Shown here: positions 1-6,160 of the stretch, in pieces | How positions within the stretch are numbered: position 1 is the first letter of the stretch | Layout: every line of letters starts with the position of its first letter | Virus record (IMG/VR): IMGVR_UViG_3300021964_012356 | Coordinates: 1-31,370 of that record | DNA length: 31,370 nucleotides | Origin: a virus | Strand: one strand, 5' to 3' | Program-made: the position numbers and the translations under genes | The notes under the pieces: model-generated | The model's database searches: none | What the model was told of the DNA's origin: nothing | The model's input: only the letters and a program-made list of their open reading frames with translations

Positions 1-1896
1 GATGTTATCATTGTAGAGATAGACGAGAAGTCCATTGAGCAGTATGGTCAGTGGCCCTGGAAGAGAGATGTCATTGCAGACATAATAGGACGCCTGCGAG
101 AAGCCGGTGCTGGAGTGATAGTATTGCCTATTTTATTTTCAGAAGAGGATAGACTGGGCGGCGATGATGCCCTGATCAGCCAACTGTATCAGAATGGTGT
201 GGTCATAGCACAGGTAGGAACCACACAGACCAATCGTAACGCGGTACCACGTGGAGTAGCCAAGATAGGTGATCCATTACCATGGTTATACGAATGGCCG
301 GGTATGCTGGGTCCTATCAAAGACATTGGATCATCAGCAGACGGTGTGGGAGTGATCAACACAGCACCCGAAATAGACGGTGTGGTCAGACGTATCCCAT
401 TATTGATGCGTGTTGGAGAAGAAGTGTATCCTGCAATGGCCATTGAGGTCATCAGGGTAGCGGTGGGTGATCCTTCCTATCAGGTCAAGGCCGGACAAGG
501 TGGAATCATTGCGATGAGAATTCCCCAGTATCAAACCATACAAACAGACGCCAATGCTCGAATATGGTTGCGTTGGAACAAACAATTTGACAGCATCTCG
601 GCAGTGGATGAATTTAAAAATTTAAATGGTAAAATTGCCATAGTTGGTATTACCGCGGAAGGCCTGGGCGGTGTTATAGCCACACCAAATGGAGAAGCAT
701 ATTCACACCTCACAACCGCTGTTTCTCTACAGACCATCATCAATGGAGACACAATCGTTAGATTCGATTATGCGACCTTTTTGGAGTATACGAGTGCCGC
801 TATAATAGCCTTTATTCTAATTTTAAGCGCCGCTTACGCCCCATATTGGTTGGTGGGCACACTGTTGATCCTGACCTACACAGGCACCGCATACGCTTCG
901 TATTTTGCGTTTACAAGGCACCTACAACTGTGGGACGTCAGTTGGTTATGGATGGTTATTACCATTACCAGTTTCCATGCTGTGTTCAATCGCTTCATCA
1001 AAGAATTTTTTGAGAAACAACAGATCAAGAAACAGTTTGGCGGTTATGCTTCACCCATGGTGGTGGAGATGCTTCAGAAGAATCCTACGTTGATCAAACA
1101 AGGTATCAAGAAAGAAGTCAGCATATGTTTTTCAGACCTGAGAGGATTCACTCCACTGGGAGAATCATTCGGAGACGATGTGCAAGGATTGACTCGCATT
1201 ATGAATGGTTACATGGATGCCATCACGCAACCTGTGTTGGATGCCAATGGCATGATAATCAAATACATCGGCGATGCCTCCATGCACATCCACAATGCTC
1301 CCATCGATGATGTTGATCACCCTAAAACAGCAGTGCAGACAGGGTTGAACATGTTGAAAGCGGTTGAAAAGTTCAATGAAAAAATCATGCTCGAAGGCAG
1401 ACCTGCTGTGGGCATGGGTGCTGGCATCAACACTGGACTGGGCTACATCGGTGAGATGGGTAGCACACAGCGGCATTCATATGACGTGCTGGGAGATGCT
1501 GTTTCAACAACTGCCAGATTGGAGTCACAGTGCAAGAACTATGGGGTATTATTGATAGTTGGGCCAGAAACCTATCAGAGAACCAAAGACGACTTCCTGT
1601 ATCTCAAACTGGACGACCTTGCAGTCAAAGGCAAGACAGTTGGTTTAGAGATCTATACGGTACTGGACCTGGACCGATCAAAACATAAGGAAGAGGTCGA
1701 TCGCCATAACGAGATGCACAAGTTGTACAGGCAACAGGAGTTTCAGAAAGCAATAGGCAAGTGTGTTAATCTACAGGATGCTTTCGAAGGGCATATGGCG
1801 GATTATTACAAGATGTGGATGGAACGTTGCCAATACATGAAAACCCAGATGCTACCAGCCGACTGGAACGGCACGTTCGTTGCTACTTCAAAATAG
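1..1896 (+). CDS. CHASE2-domain class III adenylate cyclase, 5' truncated by window edge
   Basis: The reading frame is open from base 1, so the true start lies to the left; 631 residues are visible. Residues 1 to about 255 are a CHASE2 sensor domain (opening VEIDEKSIEQYGQWPW and later a PILFSEEDR stretch match its conserved start). About 256-335 hold three membrane segments, so the sensor faces the periplasm. After a linker (FGGYASPMVVEML) comes a class III cyclase domain: metal-binding Asp379 (CFSDLRGFT) and Asp425 (KYIGDAS), adenine-selecting Lys421 and Asp495 (YDVLGDAV) and transition-state Arg506. The partner transition-state Asn is Ser502. These residues predict ATP to cAMP, possibly at reduced rate. 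CHASE2-3TM-cyclase proteins are known from bacterial chromosomes; in a phage context this is unexpected. It ends 1 nt before a convergent gene. Family call is firm; activity is inferred. Confidence 0.93.
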   Translation, partial: DVIIVEIDEKSIEQYGQWPWKRDVIADIIGRLREAGAGVIVLPILFSEEDRLGGDDALISQLYQNGVVIAQVGTTQTNRNAVPRGVAKIGDPLPWLYEWPGMLGPIKDIGSSADGVGVINTAPEIDGVVRRIPLLMRVGEEVYPAMAIEVIRVAVGDPSYQVKAGQGGIIAMRIPQYQTIQTDANARIWLRWNKQFDSISAVDEFKNLNGKIAIVGITAEGLGGVIATPNGEAYSHLTTAVSLQTIINGDTIVRFDYATFLEYTSAAIIAFILILSAAYAPYWLVGTLLILTYTGTAYASYFAFTRHLQLWDVSWLWMVITITSFHAVFNRFIKEFFEKQQIKKQFGGYASPMVVEMLQKNPTLIKQGIKKEVSICFSDLRGFTPLGESFGDDVQGLTRIMNGYMDAITQPVLDANGMIIKYIGDASMHIHNAPIDDVDHPKTAVQTGLNMLKAVEKFNEKIMLEGRPAVGMGAGINTGLGYIGEMGSTQRHSYDVLGDAVSTTARLESQCKNYGVLLIVGPETYQRTKDDFLYLKLDDLAVKGKTVGLEIYTVLDLDRSKHKEEVDRHNEMHKLYRQQEFQKAIGKCVNLQDAFEGHMADYYKMWMERCQYMKTQMLPADWNGTFVATSK

Positions 1897-1897
1897 A

Positions 1898-2224
1898 TTA
1901 TTTTTTAGTGTCACCTGTTGAATCGAACGATTCCGATTGGCTCTTATATTTTTTAAGTATCTCGTCCAGTTCATCACTACGACCGGACTTTATGATCTCT
2001 TCCTTGTACTCCAGCACCATGGCCAGTTTGGTGTTCAAACGGATCATGTCATTGTCCAACATTCGCACACGATCCACTAATTTAATAAGTGTGCTAGAAG
2101 CGTCACCTAATACTGGTTTGATTTCTTCTGTGACCCATTTCCAAATGTAGAATACAAAATAGCCAAGGCCCATGGCGGCCACGATGGGAAATCCAAAATC
2201 TTTGATTGTCTGTGCTATGTCCAT
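1898..2224 (-). CDS. Small membrane protein with coiled coil (YvrJ-like), paralogue 1
   Basis: 108 residues. An N-terminal GFPI motif leads into one membrane segment (about residues 10-30), then a predicted coiled coil (about 38-80) and a charged C-terminal tail ending DTKK. It aligns along most of its length with the protein at 2354-2635: both have the GFPI start, the membrane helix, then a heptad-like stretch with a D-N-D/N-N-D core and a hydrophobic L-x-x-VL end. The GFPI-plus-helix start resembles the YvrJ family of small phage and Bacillus proteins, a weak match. Its ATG overlaps the stop of the upstream 48-aa gene (TAATG), so the two are probably translationally coupled. Function unknown; a membrane-anchored oligomer is the reasonable guess. 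Confidence 0.8.
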   Translation of the reverse strand: MDIAQTIKDFGFPIVAAMGLGYFVFYIWKWVTEEIKPVLGDASSTLIKLVDRVRMLDNDMIRLNTKLAMVLEYKEEIIKSGRSDELDEILKKYKSQSESFDSTGDTKK

Positions 2225-2370
2225 TATTTTTTTCTACCTAACTTCTTGATCAATTGCAACCTTCTTTTTATCTTGGTGTCTCTTCTCGCTGTATAGAGCA
2301 CATATGCCATACAACCCAAAATACCAAGCAGGCAAAATATCATTATGTAATGATTAATCACGCCTAGCAT
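2224..2370 (-). CDS. 48-aa single-pass membrane protein between the two YvrJ-like genes
   Basis: A short frame of 48 residues, starting MLGVINHYIMIF, with one hydrophobic segment (about residues 3-27, containing two Cys) followed by a strongly basic tail (ARRDTKIKRRLQLIKKLGRKK has the pattern; the tail is about 20 residues with many Lys and Arg). The positive tail predicts N-out, C-in topology. Its start lies 17 bases inside the end of the upstream gene and its stop TAA shares one base with the ATG of the downstream gene, the spacing expected of a real coupled operon member. No family recognised. Small size is the only reason for doubt. Confidence 0.65.
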   Translation of the reverse strand: MLGVINHYIMIFCLLGILGCMAYVLYTARRDTKIKRRLQLIKKLGRKK

Positions 2371-2635
2371 CCTCCTTGCCCTCGTTGGCGGCTATACGTT
2401 CCACGTTGGGTCTGATCTTCAACACGTGGCTCAACAGTGCATCGATCTTGACCAGGTCATTGTTCATGGTCTGCACCCTGTTGTCCAGTGCGCCTATTAT
2501 GGCCTTCAAAGAATTCACAGATCCTGTCACAGATGCCAGTATGAACTTCAGCGTCACGAACACGAAAAGTCCAGCCGCTATCGCACCTGCGATGGGAAAT
2601 CCTACTTCTGCTACCAATGTTAAAAAATTCATCAT
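2354..2635 (-). CDS. Small membrane protein with coiled coil (YvrJ-like), paralogue 2
   Basis: 93 residues, first gene of a three-gene minus-strand operon. It has a GFPI motif at about residues 12-15, one membrane segment (about 12-34), then a helical heptad-rich region (about 42-72) and a charged tail. It is a diverged copy of the 108-aa protein at 1898-2224. Two starts are possible, ATG at 2635 or the next codon at 2632. A TAAATAC element resembling a phage late promoter lies only 3 nt upstream of the first ATG, which would favour the second ATG or a leaderless message. Function unknown; YvrJ-like or holin-related are the two ideas, neither proved. Confidence 0.8.
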   Translation of the reverse strand: MMNFLTLVAEVGFPIAGAIAAGLFVFVTLKFILASVTGSVNSLKAIIGALDNRVQTMNNDLVKIDALLSHVLKIRPNVERIAANEGKEDARRD

Positions 2636-2638
2636 GTG

Positions 2639-2644
2639 TATTTA
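2639..2644 (-). promoter_or_regulatory. Late-type promoter element, minus strand
   Basis: TTAAATAC read on the minus strand, 3 nt before the ATG at 2635. It matches the core of the T4 late promoter (TATAAATA). It forms a divergent pair with the plus-strand copy at 2682. Confidence 0.4.
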
Positions 2645-2681
2645 ACCATTATATGATTTGATTTAGAACGCAACTAACCAG

Positions 2682-2687
2682 TAAATA
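2682..2687 (+). promoter_or_regulatory. Late-type promoter element upstream of small secreted protein
   Basis: GTAAATACTTT ends directly before the ATG at 2692. A TTGATT at 2658-2663 with an 18-nt spacer could alternatively make this a weak sigma70 promoter. Confidence 0.4.
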
Positions 2688-2691
2688 CTTT

Positions 2692-2907
2692 ATGAAGTTT
2701 ATCTTAGTGATTGTGTTCTGTTTAAATGGACTGTGTGAGACAGTGTATGAAACAGCACCCTACAACAGCAAACAAGAATGCGACGCACAGGCAGATATCA
2801 TGGTGACCGAAGTACAGAATGACTACCCGGACAGTTATGGACAGATGTACTGCATAGAGCAGAGCGAGTTTGATAGTATAAATCAAAAGCCCGGCGAAGA
2901 CGCCTAA
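2692..2907 (+). CDS. Small secreted Cys-containing protein of unknown function
   Basis: 71 residues. It begins with a hydrophobic stretch typical of a signal peptide (MKFILVIVFCLNGLC) and continues as a small acidic domain with a further pair of cysteines (near residues 30 and 54), which could form a disulfide in the periplasm. The start follows a TAAATAC element by 4 nt and there is no convincing ribosome binding site. Product unknown; proteins with this layout occur in marine phages but I cannot name a family. It lies between the divergent membrane-protein operon and speD. Confidence 0.7.
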   Translation: MKFILVIVFCLNGLCETVYETAPYNSKQECDAQADIMVTEVQNDYPDSYGQMYCIEQSEFDSINQKPGEDA

Positions 2908-2974
2908 TTAGATTGACTTTTTCCTCCAAATATTCTTAAATAGCATTTTTAATTTGTCACAGGAGGACAATGCT

Positions 2975-3406
2975 ATGAGACCATTAGTACACAAACATTT
3001 GATTGTGCGTGCCGAGGTAAACCATCCACCCAAGGATGAAACTAGGGCAAAAGAATTTTTAAGAGAGCTGATAGAAGGCATCAACATGAAGATCCTGTTT
3101 GGTCCGGAAGCCAAATACGTTGACATGGTCGGCAACAGGGGTCTCACCTGTTTCGCCATCATAGAAACATCTCACGTTGTGATGCACACCTGGGACGAAT
3201 CGTATCCGGCCATGATACAGTTGGATGTCTACACCTGTGGAGAGTTGGACACGGATGTGGTGTTCGATTTTATTAAGCAGTTTGATCCTGTCAAGATAGA
3301 TTACAAGTACCTGGATAGGGAAAAGGACCTGCACGAAATTTCCATGGATAAAAATGCGGACATGGTGATTACCGATATAGCAAAAAGTGAAAATTTCTTG
3401 ATATAA
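2975..3406 (+). CDS. speD: S-adenosylmethionine decarboxylase proenzyme, phage type
   Basis: 143 residues from the ATG at 2975, chosen because a perfect AGGAGG (2961-2966) precedes it by 8 nt; the upstream TTG at 2954 would place that site inside the gene. The small bacterial SpeD/SpeH family self-cleaves at a Ser to make a pyruvoyl group and decarboxylates S-adenosylmethionine for spermidine synthesis. Visible here: cleavage Ser66 in ETSHVVMHTWDE, His71 and Cys88 in LDVYTCGE, the trio that drives processing and catalysis. The residue before the cleavage Ser is Thr rather than the usual Glu. SpeD is a known auxiliary gene of T4-like marine phages, thought to raise polyamines for DNA packing or metabolism; no spermidine synthase is next to it. 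Confidence 0.9.
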   Translation: MRPLVHKHLIVRAEVNHPPKDETRAKEFLRELIEGINMKILFGPEAKYVDMVGNRGLTCFAIIETSHVVMHTWDESYPAMIQLDVYTCGELDTDVVFDFIKQFDPVKIDYKYLDREKDLHEISMDKNADMVITDIAKSENFLI

Positions 3407-3429
3407 CAGTCGAGTCTTCAGCGGTCTGA

Positions 3430-3458
3430 TTGACATTACCATCATATAGTAGTACACT
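3430..3458 (+). promoter_or_regulatory. Sigma70-type promoter before the DexA-like gene
   Basis: TTGACA at 3430-3435, 17-nt spacer, TACACT at 3453-3458, then 5 nt to the ATG at 3464. Transcription would begin at about the start codon. Confidence 0.6.
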
Positions 3459-3463
3459 ACGCT

Positions 3464-3994
3464 ATGACCATTCATGCCATGATAGATCTGGAAACTCTCA
3501 GCACTAGACCAGATGCCGTGATCCTGTCATTGGGTGGTATCAAATTCGATCCCTACACACAGAATCAACCACACGATCCCCTATATTTCAAAGTCGATGT
3601 AGATTCACAGACAAACATGGGGCGTCATGTCATGCAGGAAACCTTGGACTGGTGGGCCACCCAACCGGAAAAAATACAGGAAGATGCCCTGGGCGAGCAG
3701 GACAGAATAAGCCTGGAAGAATGCGTGAGATCGATCAATAAATGGTCCGTGGGCGTCGATGTTTTTTGGTGTCAGGGTCCTCTGTTCGATTATGCCATTC
3801 TGCAGAACCTTTATGCCCAACTGGAGAAACCGGTTCCGTGGCAGTATTGGTCCATAAGAGATTCAAGAACACTTTTCAGCCTCTTCAGAGAACAGGAAGT
3901 GGCCAAACAAGATGCTCACAACGCCTTGGCCGACTGTGACTATCAGGCCAAGAAAGTTCAGAGATATTACAAGGCATTGGGACTGAAGCCATGA
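3464..3994 (+). CDS. dexA: DexA-like 3'-5' exonuclease (DEDDh family)
   Basis: 176 residues. RNase H-fold exonuclease with the DEDDh pattern in order: Asp8 and Glu10 in MIDLETL (ExoI), an Asp in the GPLFDYAIL segment (ExoII), and His and Asp in HNALADCDYQA (ExoIII). The overall layout (WWATQPE, SIRDSRTLF) matches the T4 DexA / Rv2179c-like exonuclease group. In T4, DexA is a dispensable exonuclease that helps degrade DNA ends. It has its own sigma70-like promoter with essentially no leader, and its stop overlaps the next start as ATGA. Confident on family; substrate (DNA or RNA) cannot be told from sequence. Confidence 0.88.
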   Translation: MTIHAMIDLETLSTRPDAVILSLGGIKFDPYTQNQPHDPLYFKVDVDSQTNMGRHVMQETLDWWATQPEKIQEDALGEQDRISLEECVRSINKWSVGVDVFWCQGPLFDYAILQNLYAQLEKPVPWQYWSIRDSRTLFSLFREQEVAKQDAHNALADCDYQAKKVQRYYKALGLKP

Positions 3995-4359
3995 ACATAG
4001 AATGGCACCCCATCAAGGATTTCTACACATTTACCAGTGATCACAGATGTCGGCATAGAAAAGACCCTCCAAGAAAATGGTTACGTCTGTCTTGCGTCTA
4101 CAAGATAAAAGTCGGAGACACCGTGGTACACATAGGCAAAAGCAATACCTGTAAGAAACACGGACCCGCGGAAAAAGTGAGGAAGGCCATAATTCAATTG
4201 CTGGGCATAGAGCAATACAATCCCTCAGTGTCCAAAACCAAAACATGGACAAATATCAGGTTGCGACACAGACCAAATTCCAGTAACATAATGATAGGAG
4301 TTATTGAAACAAAAAATGTCGAATCAGTTTACGCCAAAGAATCTAAGACAACCGATTAG
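3991..4359 (+). CDS. Unknown protein, possible GIY-YIG-like fold
   Basis: 122 residues, basic, start overlapping the exonuclease stop by 4 nt (ATGA). The segment CVYKIKVGDTVVHIGKS (residues about 35-51) looks like the paired strands of GIY-YIG nucleases (x-VYKI ... YIGKS), and a basic helix with Arg64 follows where that family has its catalytic Arg. The first Tyr is kept but the second motif reads HIG instead of YIG, and no clear metal-binding Glu can be placed. So it is either a degenerate GIY-YIG protein or a chance likeness. Its 3' end overlaps the HIT gene by 44 nt. Confidence 0.65.
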   Translation: MNIEWHPIKDFYTFTSDHRCRHRKDPPRKWLRLSCVYKIKVGDTVVHIGKSNTCKKHGPAEKVRKAIIQLLGIEQYNPSVSKTKTWTNIRLRHRPNSSNIMIGVIETKNVESVYAKESKTTD

Positions 4360-4714
4360 TTGTTATGAAGAGTCGACATGGCTGGCAAACGGTGATCCAG
4401 AGTACGAGAATTCTATCTATTCCATCTGGAAAGATAAGTTTCCTGTGACACCCGGACACATGCTGTTCATTCCAAAGAAGAATGATCTGCCGCACATGAG
4501 GATAACTTATGGAGAGGCCTTCGACTACGCACAACAACACGTGGAACGCGGAGATTGGGACGGATTCAACATAGGACAGAACATAGGCGAGGCGGCCGGG
4601 CAGACAGTGATGTGGCCCCATATTCATGTGATTCCCAGGCATAATGGTGATTCAAAAGATGTTGGTGGTATTAGAAGGGCTATACCAGACGGAGACAATA
4701 AAAAGTATTATTGA
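4316..4714 (+). CDS. HIT-family nucleotide hydrolase/transferase homologue
   Basis: 132 residues from ATG 4316 (TTG at 4304 is an alternative, nearer an AGGAG at 4296). Histidine-triad proteins cleave nucleoside phosphoramidates or dinucleotides. The fold signature is clear: FPVTPGHMLFIPKK near residues 42-55, GFNIGQNIGEAAGQTV at 83-98, and the triad region ending HIHVIPR. In place of the normal His-x-His-x-His the sequence has Trp100, His102, His104: the nucleophilic middle His is kept, the first His is lost. Activity is therefore possible but altered. It is in a run of overlapping genes; the next short frame starts within its stop (TGATG). Role in the phage is unknown. Confidence 0.85.
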   Translation: MSNQFTPKNLRQPISCYEESTWLANGDPEYENSIYSIWKDKFPVTPGHMLFIPKKNDLPHMRITYGEAFDYAQQHVERGDWDGFNIGQNIGEAAGQTVMWPHIHVIPRHNGDSKDVGGIRRAIPDGDNKKYY

Positions 4715-4872
4715 TGAATAGTAGAAAGTCAAAAAGAAACCTAAGTGCCCAGGAATGGCAACTGTATTCTTTGTTTCAAAATTATGACATCAGTGACAAA
4801 AACCTTAACCTAACAGTGAAACAATGGCGAGAAAAAAAACTAAAGGAATTCAGAGAAAGAGGCGCTCTTTAA
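4714..4872 (+). CDS. 52-aa basic hypothetical protein
   Basis: A short frame starting MNSRKSKRNLSAQEW that shares one base with the HIT stop (TGATG) and overlaps the next gene by 49 nt. It is rich in Lys and Arg with a central hydrophobic/aromatic helix (QEWQLYSLFQNYD) and a second amphipathic helix ending KEFRERGAL. The coupled start argues for real translation, but the long overlap with the next gene argues for caution. No family recognised. Confidence 0.5.
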   Translation: MNSRKSKRNLSAQEWQLYSLFQNYDISDKNLNLTVKQWREKKLKEFRERGAL

Positions 4873-5105
4873 CAAGGCCCATATACGTGTCACCGGACGG
4901 AGGACACACAGTTTACGAACAGGCCCGTGACGGCAGTCGAGGTAAATTAATTTCCGAGGACAGTCATGCCAAAGCACTTAATGAACTATCCGAAGATGCC
5001 GAGATGTGGAGTATCGAAGCGTACGAACTACGGCAAAAGTATCCAACATTGAAAGAGGCCTACAACCGATACAAAACAATATATAAACTGGTATGCGAGG
5101 AGTGA
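4824..5105 (+). CDS. Conserved-looking phage hypothetical protein
   Basis: 93 residues. A Lys/Arg-rich N-terminus (MARKKTKGIQRKRRS) is followed by a compact domain with a two-strand element (RPIYVSPDGGHTVYEQ) and a helical C-terminal half (about residues 45-90) rich in Glu and Tyr. The basic tail suggests nucleic-acid contact. The end of the gene carries the GAGGAG ribosome binding site used by the downstream glycosylase. I do not recognise a family. Confidence 0.7.
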   Translation: MARKKTKGIQRKRRSLTRPIYVSPDGGHTVYEQARDGSRGKLISEDSHAKALNELSEDAEMWSIEAYELRQKYPTLKEAYNRYKTIYKLVCEE

Positions 5106-5110
5106 CAGCC

Positions 5111-5527
5111 ATGGCAAAACCAATGCGTGATGATCTCATGGTTCAGCAACAGGTCAAAACCAAATGGCAACACATGGTCGGGGTGATATGCCTGAACCAG
5201 ACCTACAGGAAACAGGTCAAGGAGTGCTTACCGATATTGTTTTCCAAATGGCCAACCCCGGAAAAGATGGCCAAGGCACCATTGAGGAGCATACAAAAAA
5301 TTATCAAACCATTGGGAATGTGGCGAGTGAGAAGCCGTAGGATAAAAAAAATGAGCCAACAGTTTCCAACATGGGATCAACAGGAAGCCTCGGAACTTTA
5401 CGGCATAGGAAAATACGGATCGGACAGTTATAAGATATTCTATCTAAATAAAACAAACATTAGGGTACAGGACAAGGAATTGAAAAAATACTTAAGGAGT
5501 TTTAGGAAAAATGACCAAATTCGTTAG
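5111..5527 (+). CDS. MBD4-like HhH-GPD DNA glycosylase
   Basis: 138 residues from ATG 5111, preferred because GAGGAG (5096-5101) sits 9 nt upstream; the ATG at 5093 has no site. It is a minimal helix-hairpin-helix glycosylase: an N-terminal helical core with ICLNQTYRKQV (residues 26-36), WPTPEKMAKA, KIIKPLGMWRVRS, then the hairpin and active-site loop ELYGIGKYGSDSYKIF (about 95-110) with catalytic Asp105. The last segment and the tail (KELKKYLRS) resemble the C-terminal glycosylase domain of animal MBD4, which removes T or U from G mismatches. There are no Fe-S cysteines, unlike endonuclease III. It overlaps the next gene by 17 nt. Family assignment is good; the base removed is inference. Confidence 0.82.
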   Translation: MAKPMRDDLMVQQQVKTKWQHMVGVICLNQTYRKQVKECLPILFSKWPTPEKMAKAPLRSIQKIIKPLGMWRVRSRRIKKMSQQFPTWDQQEASELYGIGKYGSDSYKIFYLNKTNIRVQDKELKKYLRSFRKNDQIR

Positions 5528-6152
5528 TGTAATAGGTAATGGAGAAAGCAGGAGAGGCTTTGACCTCACCCCGCTTAAAACATTCAGCACTGTGATTGGG
5601 TGCAATGCCCAATTCCGAGATTATGTTTTTGACTACTTTGTCTGCTGTGACAAACATATGTGCCAGGAAGCCGCCAACAGCGTTGGCAAGAACAGTGTGA
5701 TATACACCAGGCCTAATTGGAGTTCTCAGTTCGCGATGTGGCCCAATGTAAAAACTCTACCATCACTGCCCTACCAAGGTGAAGAAAGACCCGACGACCC
5801 ATGGCATTGGGGTACAGGACCGCATGCGGGCAACGTCGCTTTGACTTTTAAACCCAAGGCAGTGTTCATGATAGGGTTTGATCTATATCCTATAGACAAG
5901 GAAACAATCAACAACATCTACAAGGATACCAAAGGCTACACATATATCAAGCGTCCGGTGGACCCTAGATATTGGATACATCAATTTTCCAAATTATTTG
6001 AACATTCTGACTGCCGTTGGATCTTGGTCAACACACAGGATTGGAAAATACCACAGGAATGGCAAAAGCACAAAAACGTTTTTTCGGAGACCTATGAAGG
6101 AATGGCTAAATTCATTAACAAGCAATTGACAAACAACACCAAAGGAGTATAA
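5511..6152 (+). CDS. GT42/DUF115-like Rossmann protein, paralogue A
   Basis: 213 residues. It begins with a nucleotide-binding-like motif VIGNGESRRGFDL (residues about 7-19), followed by VIGCNAQFRD, a D-x-F-V-CCD stretch, GTGPHAGNVALTF and FMIGFDLYPID. This order (GNGxS, GCNA, S/T-G-x-x-A, IGFD) is that of CST-I-type sialyltransferases and the DUF115/MptE-like group. The same motifs recur in the protein at 11672-12436, including a shared NNIYK stretch, so the two are paralogues within one genome. A sugar-nucleotide transferase acting on a glycan or on modified phage DNA is plausible; no sugar donor can be assigned. The 5' end overlaps the glycosylase gene. Confidence 0.75.
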   Translation: MTKFVSVIGNGESRRGFDLTPLKTFSTVIGCNAQFRDYVFDYFVCCDKHMCQEAANSVGKNSVIYTRPNWSSQFAMWPNVKTLPSLPYQGEERPDDPWHWGTGPHAGNVALTFKPKAVFMIGFDLYPIDKETINNIYKDTKGYTYIKRPVDPRYWIHQFSKLFEHSDCRWILVNTQDWKIPQEWQKHKNVFSETYEGMAKFINKQLTNNTKGV

Positions 6153-6153
6153 T
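6126..6153 (+). promoter_or_regulatory. Consensus sigma70-type promoter before queD
   Basis: TTGACA at 6126-6131, 16-nt spacer, TATAAT at 6148-6153, then 7 nt to the ATG at 6161. All twelve consensus bases are present. It lies in the last bases of the upstream gene. An AGGAG inside the spacer would not be in the transcript. Confidence 0.75.
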
Positions 6154-6160
6154 ATAAAGT

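Noticed and set aside
1-1896. Prophage-host boundary at the left end
   Set aside because: No integrase, tRNA or direct repeat is visible near 1898; base composition does not visibly shift. Cannot be excluded because the gene is cut by the window edge.
2908-2974. Transcription terminator between the secreted protein and speD
   Set aside because: The stretch has T-runs but I could not form a convincing GC-rich hairpin.
6132-6160. AGGAG before queD as a Shine-Dalgarno site
   Set aside because: It lies between the -35 and -10 boxes of a consensus promoter and 13 nt from the ATG, too far to work well; it might still serve readthrough messages from upstream.
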